Below, piece by piece: positions 21,951 through 34,700 of a stretch of DNA of 64,000 nt. Position 1 is the stretch's first letter. Every line of letters begins with the position of its first letter. Both the position numbers and the translations under genes were made by a program. The notes beneath the pieces are model-generated. The model had not been told where the DNA came from and ran no database searches. It saw nothing but the letters and a program-made list of their open reading frames with translations. The DNA is from Gyrodactylus bullatarudis. Lineage: Eukaryota > Platyhelminthes > Monogenea > Gyrodactylidea > Gyrodactylidae. The stretch spans positions 164,461-228,460 of the forward strand of contig SSNU01000051.1 of the NCBI GenBank assembly GCA_012064415.1, written 5' to 3'.

Positions 21951-24781
21951 ATGTTTAGGTTGGAAAATGTAATTCGCCTCCGGAGAGTGTTTTTGAGAAA
22001 TAAAACTACTGTTATTAATGATCTTAGAGTTCCTCTTTACAATAACCTTTGTGAAGAGTATGAGGTTAAGAGCTATGACAAGTGTCGTAGACTAACAAAA
22101 CTAGATAACGGTCTGAATGTTGCTAGCGTAGATGGCTTCGGAATGCAAGCAACAATAGGAGGTTCTTAAAATTACTTTTATTCTATTATTTTAGTTGTTG
22201 TTAAGGCTGGTCTTAGATATGAGGACAAATATGTGCCTGGCATTTCGAATGTAGTTGAGAAACTTTCCTTCAAGACCACATCGAAATTCCCCAACACTGA
22301 CGCCATTCAAGAGCGTATCGAGTCACACAATGGAATATTCGATTGTCAAGCGGCCAGAGACTTTCTCATCTACGCTACATCTGGCTCAAGGGATAACATT
22401 TCAGTTTACTTGGACGTCCTTAAAGAGACCACTTTACGACCAAAAATCTCTGAAAATGATTTAGAAATGGCTAAAAAGGCTATTATGAATGAGAATATGG
22501 CAATGTCGTTGAATCCTCCCCCAGATAACCTGATCTCAGACCTGACCCATATGACTGCTTTTGGTGATAGGGGCTTGGGTAATCCAAGATATTGTCCCCT
22601 CGATAATCTGGACAAGATCAAAATCTCTGATGTCTACAATTATCTCGGGGAGTTCTATCGCCCGGAAAATTTCTACATTCTCGGAGTTGGTGTCGACCAT
22701 GACTCAATGGTTGAGGCTGTCAAGGAACAATTCACCCCCTGGAATCCCATCTTTGATCAAAAGAAAGAAGGTTTGTTATCAATAATATTCCTTATTATTT
22801 CACATCACTTTAACTGGGCATTTTTAAGCCCTACTTTGTATTAATTTAGCCTCTCAATGTCAAGATTAAATTCTCATAGCTAATGAAGATGGTCAATTCG
22901 AATAGTCATATCAATATTTAGCATAGAATTGAAATTAGTACTGTGAATGCCCTTTTATATTTCGGTATTCCAGTGCTTGGAATAAATTTTTTTCTACAAG
23001 TGGTTCTTAGTAGAAGCAAATTTTTTAATCTAAATTTTTTCTTAAAATGTTAAAATAAGCTTTCTAATAAGTCTTGATTTTGATACTTCAAGGAATACTG
23101 TATCATAATTGAGGTAGATTTCTTTCTAATGAATAGTGCAGCACCTATTCTTACAAAGGTTACTAGAAATATTTCGTTCTAGGTGCTTACAACGACATGG
23201 GCGTATCCATTACCAAATAAGACAGACTTTCCTTTTACTCTTTTGTTGAGAATTTATTCTTGAACAAGATGATGTCATTTCTGTCTTTCTATCTCATTCA
23301 TGTTTTTCTCTATTGAAAGGCGAAGCACTGCAAGTAGGGTCTTCTATTTTTTAAGAAGCACATGTCTGAAATCAGCGAGAAATTTGCCACAAAAGTGGAA
23401 AATATCATTGAGTAGAATTTTTCCATCAATCTGAAATTTATCAAGAAAGATGGGTATGATACCAAATTCTAAATAGCAGAGGATTTCAATTGTTAATTTA
23501 ACACTAATTCTATATTTATGTCTAATTTATGTACTCAGACATGTCTTTCTAGAATTAGAAATGGTTTCTTTTACATTGTAATTTATTACTAAATTCATTC
23601 AGAAAGTTTTCTTTTATTCCTCTAGTCCAGGTGCATTCTTTTGAGTATGTCGGAGGTATCAGGACTGACGTTCGTGATCTGACCCAGTATCATGCTCCAA
23701 TGCCAGAATTTGGCCATATCAGTCTCTCCTTCAAGAGTGACGGCACCTCCAATGTTCTGGACTATGTCAACTTGTGTCTATTCACCTCCTTCATGGGTGG
23801 CGGTGGATCCTTCTCCTCCGGCGGACCTGGCAAGGGCATGTATTCCCGTCTCTATACAAACTTTTTGAACAAGTAAATCTAAAACTATGATAGTTCATAA
23901 TTTTGAACCAAGTGTAGTTCTTCAGGGAGCTGTTCGGCATAGATTGACTATAACGCTGTTCGCTTGCTACTCTGACCTGGTGTTTTCTTCTGGCTTGTAT
24001 CTTGGTCTATCTGTCGAAAAAGAAAGGGTATAGTATTCTCAACATACAAAAGATTGTTTCGAAAAAAACATCGAACAACGTTTCAGTGGGATTAATCTAG
24101 AAATTATTTGTATATTCCTAAGCTTTAAAACCAAATATATGACCTGTTGAGAATCAAAAAAAAATCAGAAAACAGAATACAAAAAACGTTTTAAATCATG
24201 TCCTCTTCTCTCTCGTTTTCAGACATCATTGGGTTAATTCAGCTCAAGCTTCTAATACAACCTTTTCCAATGTTTCCCTGCTCTCAATAACTGGCAGTGC
24301 CTTCCCACAAGACCTTAACGTATTAGTCTCATCAGTGATTGTTGAACTCCAGAATATTCTCCACAACGGAATCAAGAGTGATGAATTGGCCAGGGCCAAG
24401 ACCCAACTCATCAGTATGATCCTCATGAATTTGGAGATGAAGCCGGTGGTTTTCGAGGACTTTGCCCGTCAACTCATCAATAACGGGCAACCGACAGAAC
24501 CCGAGTTCTGGGTTGATAAAATAAGTAACTTGTACCTCTAACAATAGCTCAACTAAACTCTAGCCAACTGTTTTTTCTTTCTTCATTTAGACAAAGTCAG
24601 CGAGGAAGAACTTATTGATTACCTGAAGCGAATGATGGTCTCCAACGAGCCTACCCTGATTGGTTTTGGAAAGTGTGAAAACTTTATCAACAAAGAGGAA
24701 CTCATCGACTGTGTTGGAGCGGCTGTAGACAACAAGTTCATTCGTAAATATGTACCAAACTTCCTGAAGAAATATTTTTGA
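21951..24781 (+). CDS. PMPCA: Mitochondrial processing peptidase alpha subunit
   Basis: Proposed structure: join(21951..22161,22195..22770,23626..23872,24223..24524,24591..24781), 508 residues, close to the usual 525. Junctions are GT/AG and in phase; intron 1 is only 33 nt. ATG 21951 was preferred because [20 protein letters not shown] is an Arg-rich, acid-free mitochondrial targeting sequence; an in-frame start 30 nt upstream is possible. The alpha subunit with beta-MPP cleaves presequences of imported precursors in the matrix. It is alpha, not beta: the zinc motif HxxEH is replaced (NVVEKLSF), and the glycine-rich substrate loop [15 protein letters not shown] is present near residue 320. 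Also typical are [20 protein letters not shown] and HHWVNS read across junctions. A dispersed repeat B lies in intron 3. A probable poly(A) signal AATAAA occurs near 24961. Confidence 0.94.
23905..24035 (+). repeat. Dispersed repeat family B, copy in PMPCA intron 3
   Basis: Begins AAGTGTAGTTCTTCAGGGAG and follows CTGTTCGGCATAGATTGACT and TTCTTCTGGCTTGTATCTTG, matching the copies at 7494 and 20231. Confidence 0.78.
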
Positions 24782-25065
24782 TTCATTTTGAGAAAGACTC
24801 ATCTTGTCCTGTAAATAATTAACATGTACTGATTAGTTAAAAAGTATAAAAATCTAGAAAATACGCCTTTCTCCCTTGTCTCATGATTTTCTAGAAATAT
24901 TGAGAAAAACAAGGAAAAGTGCAGACAATAAACGACTGAATTTCACGTAAAAACTTGAGGAATAAAGTACAAGGGATAAATTTTATCTTTCTCGAGTTGA
25001 TAAATCCGTAAAAAAGATTTAAGATTATCTGTCTGAGATGGGAAATATGCGAATGTCAAGAGGAG

Positions 25066-25073
25066 TATAAATA
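25066..25073 (+). promoter_or_regulatory. TATA box
   Basis: TATAAATA lies 54 nt before the ATG of the small gene at 25127, a position that fits a core promoter with a start site about 30 nt downstream and a short 5' UTR. Confidence 0.6.
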
Positions 25074-25126
25074 CAGAAATAGTTTGTCATTGAAATCATA
25101 AAGTTTCAAAAGACTCAATCAAACTT

Positions 25127-25396
25127 ATGGCTACTAGAGGTCCACCACAAAGACCAGGAATTGCAGCTGGAAGTCCTGGTGTTAGGCCAGGAGCTATGGA
25201 GAGATCTCCCGGAGGGCCAATTCAACCTCTTGGAGGAAGAGCTGAGACCCCAGAGGAAGAGGAAGAAGAAGTTGGAGATGATGCAAAGGTTAAATCAGAC
25301 ATGGCAAAACTGGGACTGAAAGAATTACATGATTTGCTTCGGGACTGTCAAGTCCAACCACAAGAGCTTCTCTGGCTTCCACTTCTTGATAAATAA
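25127..25396 (+). CDS. Small Pro/Gly-rich protein of unknown function
   Basis: An intronless frame of 89 residues. The first half is rich in Pro, Gly and Arg (RGPPQRPGIAAGSPGVRPG) and probably disordered. A run of glutamates follows (ETPEEEEEEVGDD), then a short amphipathic helix-like tail (MAKLGLKELHDLLRDCQ, then ELLWLPLLDK). GC content is well above its flanks and a TATA box sits upstream, so it is likely a real gene. I do not recognise a family; the acidic stretch plus C-terminal helix could be a protein-binding peptide, as in small inhibitory proteins, but that is a guess. The next gene on the same strand starts 379 nt downstream. Confidence 0.6.
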   Translation: MATRGPPQRPGIAAGSPGVRPGAMERSPGGPIQPLGGRAETPEEEEEEVGDDAKVKSDMAKLGLKELHDLLRDCQVQPQELLWLPLLDK

Positions 25397-25774
25397 TATA
25401 TTTCTACAGTAAAAAAATTTACCTTTGACTCAAAAAAGCAGATTTATTATTAAATTATTAATTTTAGACTAGAATTTAGTTTGAATTCGAAAAAAAACTA
25501 AAACTAAAAATTAAACTTTTCATAGTATGAGTTAATGGTTTGTTTTAATTCAAATATTTTCATCGAGTATAATTTGGCACCAATACAAAATACTAACCAA
25601 GTCTTATTTTGAAATTTGGTGTCGAATCTTCAATTATTCAGTGTTGACTATATAACCATATAGATGAAAAAATCTTCCCGATAACTCTAACATATAATTG
25701 GACTCTTTTTTCGGATTTATTCTGCCTCTTTTCGAATATCACTGAACTCTATCTCTCTCCCTCATTGAAGAACC
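25397..25774. other. Interval between the small gene and the TCF-like gene
   Basis: AT-rich. It must contain the TCF-like promoter or 5' UTR. CTCTATCTCTCTCCCTC just before the first ATG is pyrimidine-rich. No TATA box of good quality is seen. Confidence 0.5.
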
Positions 25775-28700
25775 ATGGATGATTTACCTTGCACAGACGA
25801 AGTTAAAGTCTATCATGACGAAGGTGAAGAGGTTGAGGAGCAAGTCAAATCATCAGATAATCTAACCGAGGATAAAGTTGGACTGGTCATTGAAAGTGAA
25901 GGACAAGTGAGTAATATCTGTTACATAATCATTTGACTTTACTACACGAGGAAGCCAAAAAAATATTATTTTAGGATAATTATCTACCGTGGGGCTATTT
26001 TTTGGTCTGGGAAAACTTGAAACTTTATTTAACATGGCAACTCTTGTTATTTCATCGAGTTATTGGCACTTTCCCCCTAAAGAATCGCAAGAGTAAAATA
26101 CTAATAACCAAAAAATAACATGGAAATAGGGGAGGGGATGTCCCCTTGTTAATAGGAGTAATTATAATTTTGGCTACATTCTCCCACAGGCGAAATCAGG
26201 TTGCTTCTTTCTCTCTTCCTACTCCCTACCCCCTCTTATGAATCTGCAGACAAATAATTGCAATCATTAAAAGTGGGAAACATGGTTCATGAATAACGTT
26301 GTAACAATTATGACTTTTTGGGAGGAGAGATTCTCCCTTCAGTTGTTGAACAATACACGCACCTTCTGCATAGGCACACTGGGCGAAGAATGACGTTATT
26401 CTTGCATTATTCTCAATGAAAGGCAGCTTTTTGTATTAATGACTTGTTTTACTTACCAAGGAAGGCAAGAAAGCCAGGGAATGAGAAACAGCAGGAAATT
26501 TTACACAATTTCATTTTTTTTAATGTTTCCCATTCCCATTATGAGTGAATTTGATTTCTTTTTTACTTTTAATGGCGCGCGTATTTTAATTCAGGGGGGG
26601 GGGAGAAGGTAAATGATTTTATCTGTTTTAGTTTTCTTTCTCCAAGGTTGAACATGATTTCCACTGAATTTTATCACGTCTATTCCACTGCCAGAAATCA
26701 ACACCTCACTTAACAACAGGCATGATTTCATGAGGTCAATTTCACCCATGCAGAGAGAACCTGCCCTTCTATTTGCTTGTTTCTTTCTCTTGGAGAGAAA
26801 GAATTACATTAATTACATTCTCCATCTGTTTCTATCGATTGATTGATTAATTAGAATTTTGCCCTGTCTTTTTTTGGCCGGTTTTTCTTATTTTTACCAG
26901 ATTTTCCGCCTAAAAATGAGTCTCTCTTTATGTTAATCTAATTGTGATCAGTTTGCAATTTTTTATTTATTTTTGACAGGTAAATTATGTAAATTACAAT
27001 TTGGAGGTATTTACATAAAAACTGTCTTTTTTTCTTTTCATTTTTTTGATGGCGTCAGAAAGGTTGACTTGTTGGTTTAGTCACATCTCTCACAACACGT
27101 GCATATCTGTGTGTGTGTATTTGGTTCTCTAAATTCATTCAAATTCATTTATTTACGCTCATTCATTAATTTTTTGAAATAAAAAGGGTTTGTGTGTGAA
27201 AAAAATTAGTTTTGGTAGTATTGAAAGGAATTATATTTCCCATCCACTCTAGGACACACACACACACACAGAGAAGAGGGAGTGAAGAGTACAAGGTGCT
27301 TTTTTTCATAATACAAATATAATACATAAAAATACTTGAAGAGTGTGCAAACACAGACACACTCATGTGTCAATCCCTCTTCCTTTTCCCATAGTTGTTG
27401 TTCAATTCAATAATTGACATCTCAAAAAAGTTTTTGAATGAGAAAAAAACACTACAGGAGTCAACTACTTTATCTATGAGTAGAGAATATCAATCATGAA
27501 TGTAGATGTCTTAATATCATATTACTATTTAGTTAAGTTATTATTCCTGCTTGACTCAAGTTTTTATTCCATATGTATATGTGGTAAAGGAAGAAATTGG
27601 GATAATTGGGACAGAAGGCAACATTCTCTCTCTTTCTCTCTGCTATTTGATCAGATACACACAGTGTTTATCTACCAGAAAATGACTCTTTTTTTAATTT
27701 ATTTATAATAACATTATTAGGGTATAGGGTAGAGTAAATGTGGGAGAAGAATACCCATTACATTACGTTATTCTTCAACTGACATTTTGATACATTTTGA
27801 TTCGTTTATTTAAGATGGAATGAGAATAATGAGCGTATATGACATATAGCCAACAAAAAAAACAATGTGGAGGGAGTATACAACGTGTACTGCTACTGTA
27901 AAGAAATTCGTTTATAATTACTCCCTTGCATTCTCTCTTGTGTAATGCCCAACTTTTGACTTAATTACTCTCTCTATGCCAGCCTCTACTCTATGGTTCA
28001 AGGTAGACACCGCTAGAGTAAAAATTATGAATGAATTTACTACCGTATTACGAAATTCATTGAATGAAAATCTGGCGCGAAAATTTAGTTGTAAACAAAT
28101 TTATAATCAATTTGATTTTATCGTTATTATTATTATTATTCATTGAGCATAGAAACAAAACAGTAAATTTTTAATTAAAATATCCCCATCGCCATTCCCT
28201 CATAATTTGTTTTGTTCACGTGAATCTGAGTAAACTTTTGCGTGTCGTTAAACTGATATTTTTCCTTTAATGAAAACAGGAACTTTTACTCCCTCAACAA
28301 CGACAACGATAACATGTGCATAGTTCCCTCCGTTTGACTTGAATGTTAATAATAAATTGATTAGAAAAACCTGTCAGTCAGCTTATCAAAGTCGATACAC
28401 TTGATAATACAGTCTTTATTCTTGAGCTGTCATGAAAATTTATATTTTTTTTATCCTTTTCTCTCCATCATCCCGGTGGATAATTCCATTTTAATAACTA
28501 TAAACTAGGCTGTTTTATCTTTCCAATTGTTGTTGTGGTTGGGATATACAGAAGAATAAAAAGTTGTTTATTGCCGTCCACCTCATCATCGTCATCTCTG
28601 TCTTGACCACAGAATGGGTACTTGTTAACCATGATTTTATTGATGATAATTCCCTATCAGATAAGATTTTATTCATTTATTGACCATTTCTCTCTAGTGT

Positions 28701-31700
28701 CCTATTCTTTGAAATTAACCCCCACGACATAACATAAGTTATCGTGGTTGCTCTCAAGATGGGTAATGTGTCAGGGATTACACTGATGGTAAAATGAATG
28801 AAAAACTTTGAAAATGTAAAATAGTCCCACGACAAAACAAGTTATTGTGGTTGTTTTGTTGTTCAACTCTCTCATTAACTCTCAAGATTGGTAATGTCAT
28901 TTGCTTAGTCATTGTTACTTTTTTAATTAAAAATACAAAATCTCCACTTGGAGTATTGTACCATGGAATAGAGAATCCTGAGTAGAACAATCCCTTTATT
29001 TTTTTTCTATAAAGTGTCTGCCTGTTTGTGTGTGTGTGGGGGGTAACTAGGTCAGACATGTGCTACACTCCCTCATGTACACTTTTCTTCACTTTACCCT
29101 GTGATGAGCAGGCCTGTTTATTTTTTCTCTCTCTTTCAGAAATCTGTTTTTTTATTTTCCACTTGAAAAAAACCACATTGCCCATGCCATACCATGTCTA
29201 AAATACATTTTCACCATTCCTAATACAATGATGAGTTTATTTTAGTTGGTTAATGAACAAAAGAAAACTATAGAAACCTCATTATTATTTCTCATTGATA
29301 AAGGCTCAATTTAAAGTAAGATGGAGGCAAAAATAATCACTACACACTGCCATTAGAAATAAAAAGAGATTTCTTAAGGTGGTGGGTGGAGAGATATCTG
29401 GATTAATGAGCCACACACCCCTCCCCCAAATATCCACATTGGAAAACACCCCTGGAATTCTCAAATAGTGATCAATTATTTTTTCAGCCTGTGTTGTCCA
29501 TATAGACAGGGGAACAAGAATTCGCAGCATTACTGCATCGCCAATGCATCCCCACCTACTAACACAGCCATCACCACCACCACCTACCATTTTTTGAAAA
29601 AGTTGTAATTCTAGATCAAATATTAGAAAAAGATTGATAGATCTATTGATTGTTCTCTTTATTCATATAGCATAAAGAATATGTATACACATACACACAG
29701 ACAAACATATATTGATACATTTATATATGCATAATATGTCTATCTGTCCATCTTCCATTTCTCCACTATCAATATCGTATATGCTTATTTTTGCATTCAT
29801 TTCTCTCTTCTCTCTACCCCTGAAACTGAAAAAATTACACACAGCCATTTTGTTGGTGTGTTTATTTTTCTTACTATCCATATTTTCATTCATAACAATT
29901 CATTGAAAGGTAGAGAGATCCAATCAGCATTCAATATTGTCGGTATTCACATCTCTCTGCTATATTATCGGTGAATTTCTTTTAAATGCCGACAGAAAAT
30001 GTAGAAAATCCATTTATCCTCTTACATACTGCATCCTTGTTATACAGAGTTTTGCCTAGCCCAAAAATCTCTTTCTACCACCACACTCTTGAAATAAAGG
30101 AAGAAATCAATAATATTCTAATCTTCTTTTAAGAATGATTCTGAATTTAAAAGAATACCCAAAAGTCTCAAAGAAATATCGACTATCGTTTAGTAGATGT
30201 GACACACAAGATGGCATCTTTTCCCGCCAAAAGGATTTGAATCTGAGCGGCAATTTGAATAGAAGGAAAATAATCAAAATAGTGTTTAGAATGACCAGTA
30301 AAATTTGATCTTCGGAAATTCAATAGAAAATAGTCTTTTTTAGAAGGAATCAAAAGAATCGCTTTATACCTATTTTGAGTCTTTTTCACGGTTGGTTTTC
30401 TTATCGATCAAAATGTTTGTCATTTCTATATTGAAAGCTTCAGCAGATAGAGTCCAGGCGATTGCATAATTGAATTCTACGGGTATGATTAGATCTTACC
30501 TTTTATCTATGACGTTTTAAACAAAAATTCAATTTTTGGAAAATATCGGATGATAGATTTGAGATATTTGCGTACTCCAGGAGATTAATTGATTTCCTAT
30601 CAAATGGGTGGTAAACAAAGTATTTTCTGAGGCTTAGATTAGAGCAATAAAGAGTTGCTGAAATAACCCATTGGTTAAGTTCTAAAAATCTAGAAAAAGC
30701 TGGTTGAGAAAAGTAAGCAGACTATTCAAGGGTTTAAAGTAGTCAATTGAGAATTGGGGTTTTGAAAAAAAATCAATAAGCCACATGACACATATAGGGG
30801 TTACATGAAACGTGATAACCAATTTGCTTACTGTTTTTGTGGGGTAGAAAGAGAGAGAGAGAGAGGGAGGGAGGGAGGGAGGCTTTGGCAGCTGTGACAA
30901 GAAATCAATCAAGTGGCAAAAACTGCTTCCATTTTAGTATAATTATTCAACCTTTTACAACAACTGGGCCCAAAGAGGGAAGATTTTGAAATTCTGATAA
31001 AGGAAAAGCAATGTATTCATTGTCTGGAAGTTTAACATTTTCTATTTCTTTTCATGTAGATACCGAGATTATTCGACTTATTGACGAACAAGTCAAATCT
31101 GATCAATGACCCAGGTCTCGTCCAGAATTCCAGCAATACAAATTGTAAGTTTTTCTTTTGTAATTTTGCCAATCTCTTACATCTTACTGTCATCTTTCTA
31201 TATGTAGTGAAATCAATTTCTTTTTTTGTAATCAATGGATGATTTATAATACAAGAAAATTTATTTTTTGCTGCCTTAAATGATTCTTTCCTTAAGACTT
31301 TACTCAAATATTTGAAATTTATTCTCATGACATAGAGTAAAATCATTTTATTCCCTTCTAGCTATTTTAGGAATTTCAATTTAATTTAATCCACTAATAA
31401 CGTTAGGTTTCTTTACTAATATTAAAAAAATTAAAAAAAACTGACGAAATAATGTCTCTCCATTTCGATAAACTCTCCACTACTTTCGAATAGATTCTAA
31501 CCTGCAATTATCTCATCATCCAAAACAAGGCATATTTTTTATGCAAGAAATCAATGGGCAGTTCCATCAAGAGTCTCGTGAACCCCATTTTACCTTGGAT
31601 TTTGAATATCTAGGTTATTTTGTAATAAGATCGAATGAAATTTAAAAGATATTCTTTTTGACGTTCATTGAGTCTTTGAAACAATTAACTTTCAAATAAA

Positions 31701-34700
31701 TCCCTTCATTGGCAAAGTTTCACTCTAAATTACTCACCAGTAGATGGGAATTTCAATATTAATCAGAATCTGATGAAATTATGTATAAGTAAAGATTTTC
31801 ATAAAATTTTGTTCTGGTAAATGTTTTTTATCATCATATTTTAAGTGATTCTTTGAGAGAATTAAGCCTGAAAGTTAACCTAGTTTAGCTATGGTATTAG
31901 CTAATATTGTAAAACTCTCTAGTATTTTTGTTTAAGTATTCCACTAGATTTGAGAAAATGAACTCTAATTTTGAGAAACTCATTTGGTAATTACACCTCT
32001 TATTATTCTCATATCGAAAAATTTTGTTCACTTATTTCGTAAAATGACTGTCTTTATCGATCTTTCGCCTATGAATAAGCTGATAACGATTCTACACTTT
32101 TTTAAGGCAGTTCTAACACTTTTAGGTTCTGACAAATAGATTGAACGGTTGTCTTATCTGTACTGAGACTCTTGAAAAAACCAATTATTTTTCGAATTTT
32201 TAAAGCTTAGATTAATTAATTAATCTTTGAATATATTATTCATACGTTAAAGCTAATGATAAAGATCAGATAATTTCTTAATCAATTGAAGATTTTCTTG
32301 TCTTATCGTGATCCTAAAGACCAACTTTCAATCACTCTTATACTGTGAAATCATCTCTTTCAACTCAAACTGTTCACAAAACCATGGGAAATAGGCGCTA
32401 ACTCGAGATTTGTCTTAGTTTTCTTGATGAGAATTTTGTTAATATCATATAAAACTATCTGTATGACCGACTGGACCTTGAAGGCTTACACGTCTTATAC
32501 TAACCAAGATGGCATAATACTTATTTGTGTTAAGAAATTGTATAAAAAGCGTTCATTATTCTATCAGTTGATTGATGAATATATATCCAAATGATAAACT
32601 TTATTACTAACTATCATTATTTTAGGAACGTGTAATAATTCCAAATTGATTAATTAAACTTAATCCATACTCCAGCTCTATCTAAGGACATGACGATGTA
32701 GTGTTGGGAAATTCCCCCTACTTTTGCTCGCTCACTTAAAAAAAGTAAAAATATGGAAAAAGGTGGGCATATTAATTTTTGTTCAAGAAGAAACGGCTAA
32801 AGAAGGAGTAAGTAAGTAAGGGTGGTGGTTGGTCGTAGAAGAAGGAGAAAAGGAAGTACTCGAATAAAATGAATGCTCATCACTCACGAGAAGAAAGAAA
32901 AAAGAAATTAATTGGGCCTAATTTCCCCTCTTTCACATTCTTTCCTTCTGCATAGTAGTTGGTGTTCTAAAGAAGAGGAATGTAACATGAAATAGAGAAT
33001 AGAATACAATTTAATTTTTCCCTCACTCTCTTTCTGATCGGAAGTTAATGTACTATGCTTCTTCCCTTGACTATGTTGAGGGGAAATCTTTTAGAGAATG
33101 GAGAACTTAATCTGCTCACTCAGCACTACTCCTAGTTATCCATTCGGAAAAGGGGTATAGTTTATATCTCAATCAGTAGTAGAAGAAGAGTAAAAAGAAG
33201 AGGGGGATTCCATCCACTTGAACTGGAAAAAGACTCTTTATCTGATCTCATCAATGAATAGTAAAAGTGTTGTTCATCTGTGCAGAAGGATGAAATTGAA
33301 GACGAGTCTACAAAGACATTTCCTCGCTTATAAATATAAATCAACGATTCCGAAATGAAAGCCTATTTTGATTTGACAAGAACTTTATTCAGAAAATTTG
33401 AATTCTTTTACTTGAAAGGTTAAATAGGCATTTTGGTTACTATGAGAACAGGCAATTGCATATTATAGAAACCTACAGCTACAGAAAGTTGGCTTATTTC
33501 TTTCTAATGGCTCAAGGAATTTCAAAAAATCCCCCTTCTTTGAGTAACGTTCGTTTTTTTTGTTAGAAAGTATGATTTTATTGATTTATAAAAGATAAAA
33601 TAAATAAATATAAATACAAATATATATACACAGCATCTCTGGATATAATATGGCGGTTCGATAAAAAAAATAAAAAAATAATAATAATTTGATTAATCTT
33701 TGTTCATGAAATATGTGTAATGAGTATTGTAGAAATATATAAACCTTTCAAGAAATTTCATTAAACATTCTGGGATTAATGAAGATTAGCATAGAGGAGA
33801 CTCTTAGAATAATCAAGTTTGGACCTAATGTGTGACATTATAGTTTTAATATTAGTTAGGTCGTGACAGTCTGATATTTTATATTTTTTATCAATCATAT
33901 TATATGATGATAGTAAATAGTGATTTGAAAAAGAGGGGTTTCTGAGGTTATATGAGTTTTCAAATAAGTTAACAGATTTAGCAAATGATTTAACAATAAT
34001 ATCATATCTTCTAACCCAGAGAGGGTTGAGCCCAGAGACTAATATGCGAGAATTATATTAGAATTTGTTAGCACCAATGAAAAGCTATTCATTAATCTCC
34101 TGGAATACGCAAAGATCTCGGCTCTAGCATTCCTCAAACTCGTGCTATGCTTATTCAAAGAGGGATGATTTTTCCAAAAAAATTAATTTTTGTTCTAAAC
34201 GTTTTTTTTGAAAACCTGCTTCCCAGGTGCATAGGTAAAAAGTAAGATAATTTTTTATCGAGTAATCATACCTGTAGAATTCAAATACGCAATCGCCTGA
34301 ACTCTATCTGCTAGAGCTACAAAGATGGTCTATTTTTGGATCAAAATATTGACCCATTTTTTGGTCGATAATTTCTGAACCAAAAATAATTGTGTTGAAA
34401 CCAAATGATAGACAAAAGATTGAATGCGAATCATAAAAAAGATTCTCTGGAATTTTAAGGGTTAACTATGGATTAACAAGTTGACTAAAGATTATTTGTT
34501 GCTATAGTATTTCAACTGCCAATGTTCCAGTCGAATCCACGTTTGGCAAGTTGTCTCCTACCAGGCTATCCAGCTGCAATAGCTGCTGTTATGGCCTCCT
34601 TGCATGCAGCTCGCCAACAACAGGCTTCTATGAATGATACAAATAATAGTAGCCAAGAGAATGGCGGTGGCGGTGGCTCATCTTCCATAGGAAGTAATTC

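Larger units (their letters stand above)
25907..31059. other. Intron 1 of the TCF-like gene
   Basis: 5153 nt, donor GTGAGT, acceptor CATGTAG. AT-rich with many homopolymers and a GA/GGGA microsatellite at 30848-30882. The open frames inside show no family motif. Part of a dispersed inverted repeat lies at 30445-30545. Confidence 0.7.
31145..34507. other. Intron 2 of the TCF-like gene
   Basis: 3363 nt, donor GTAAGT, acceptor GCTATAG. Contains a LINE fragment (33775-34095) and a dispersed repeat copy (34150-34320). No further exon is evident. Confidence 0.7.
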
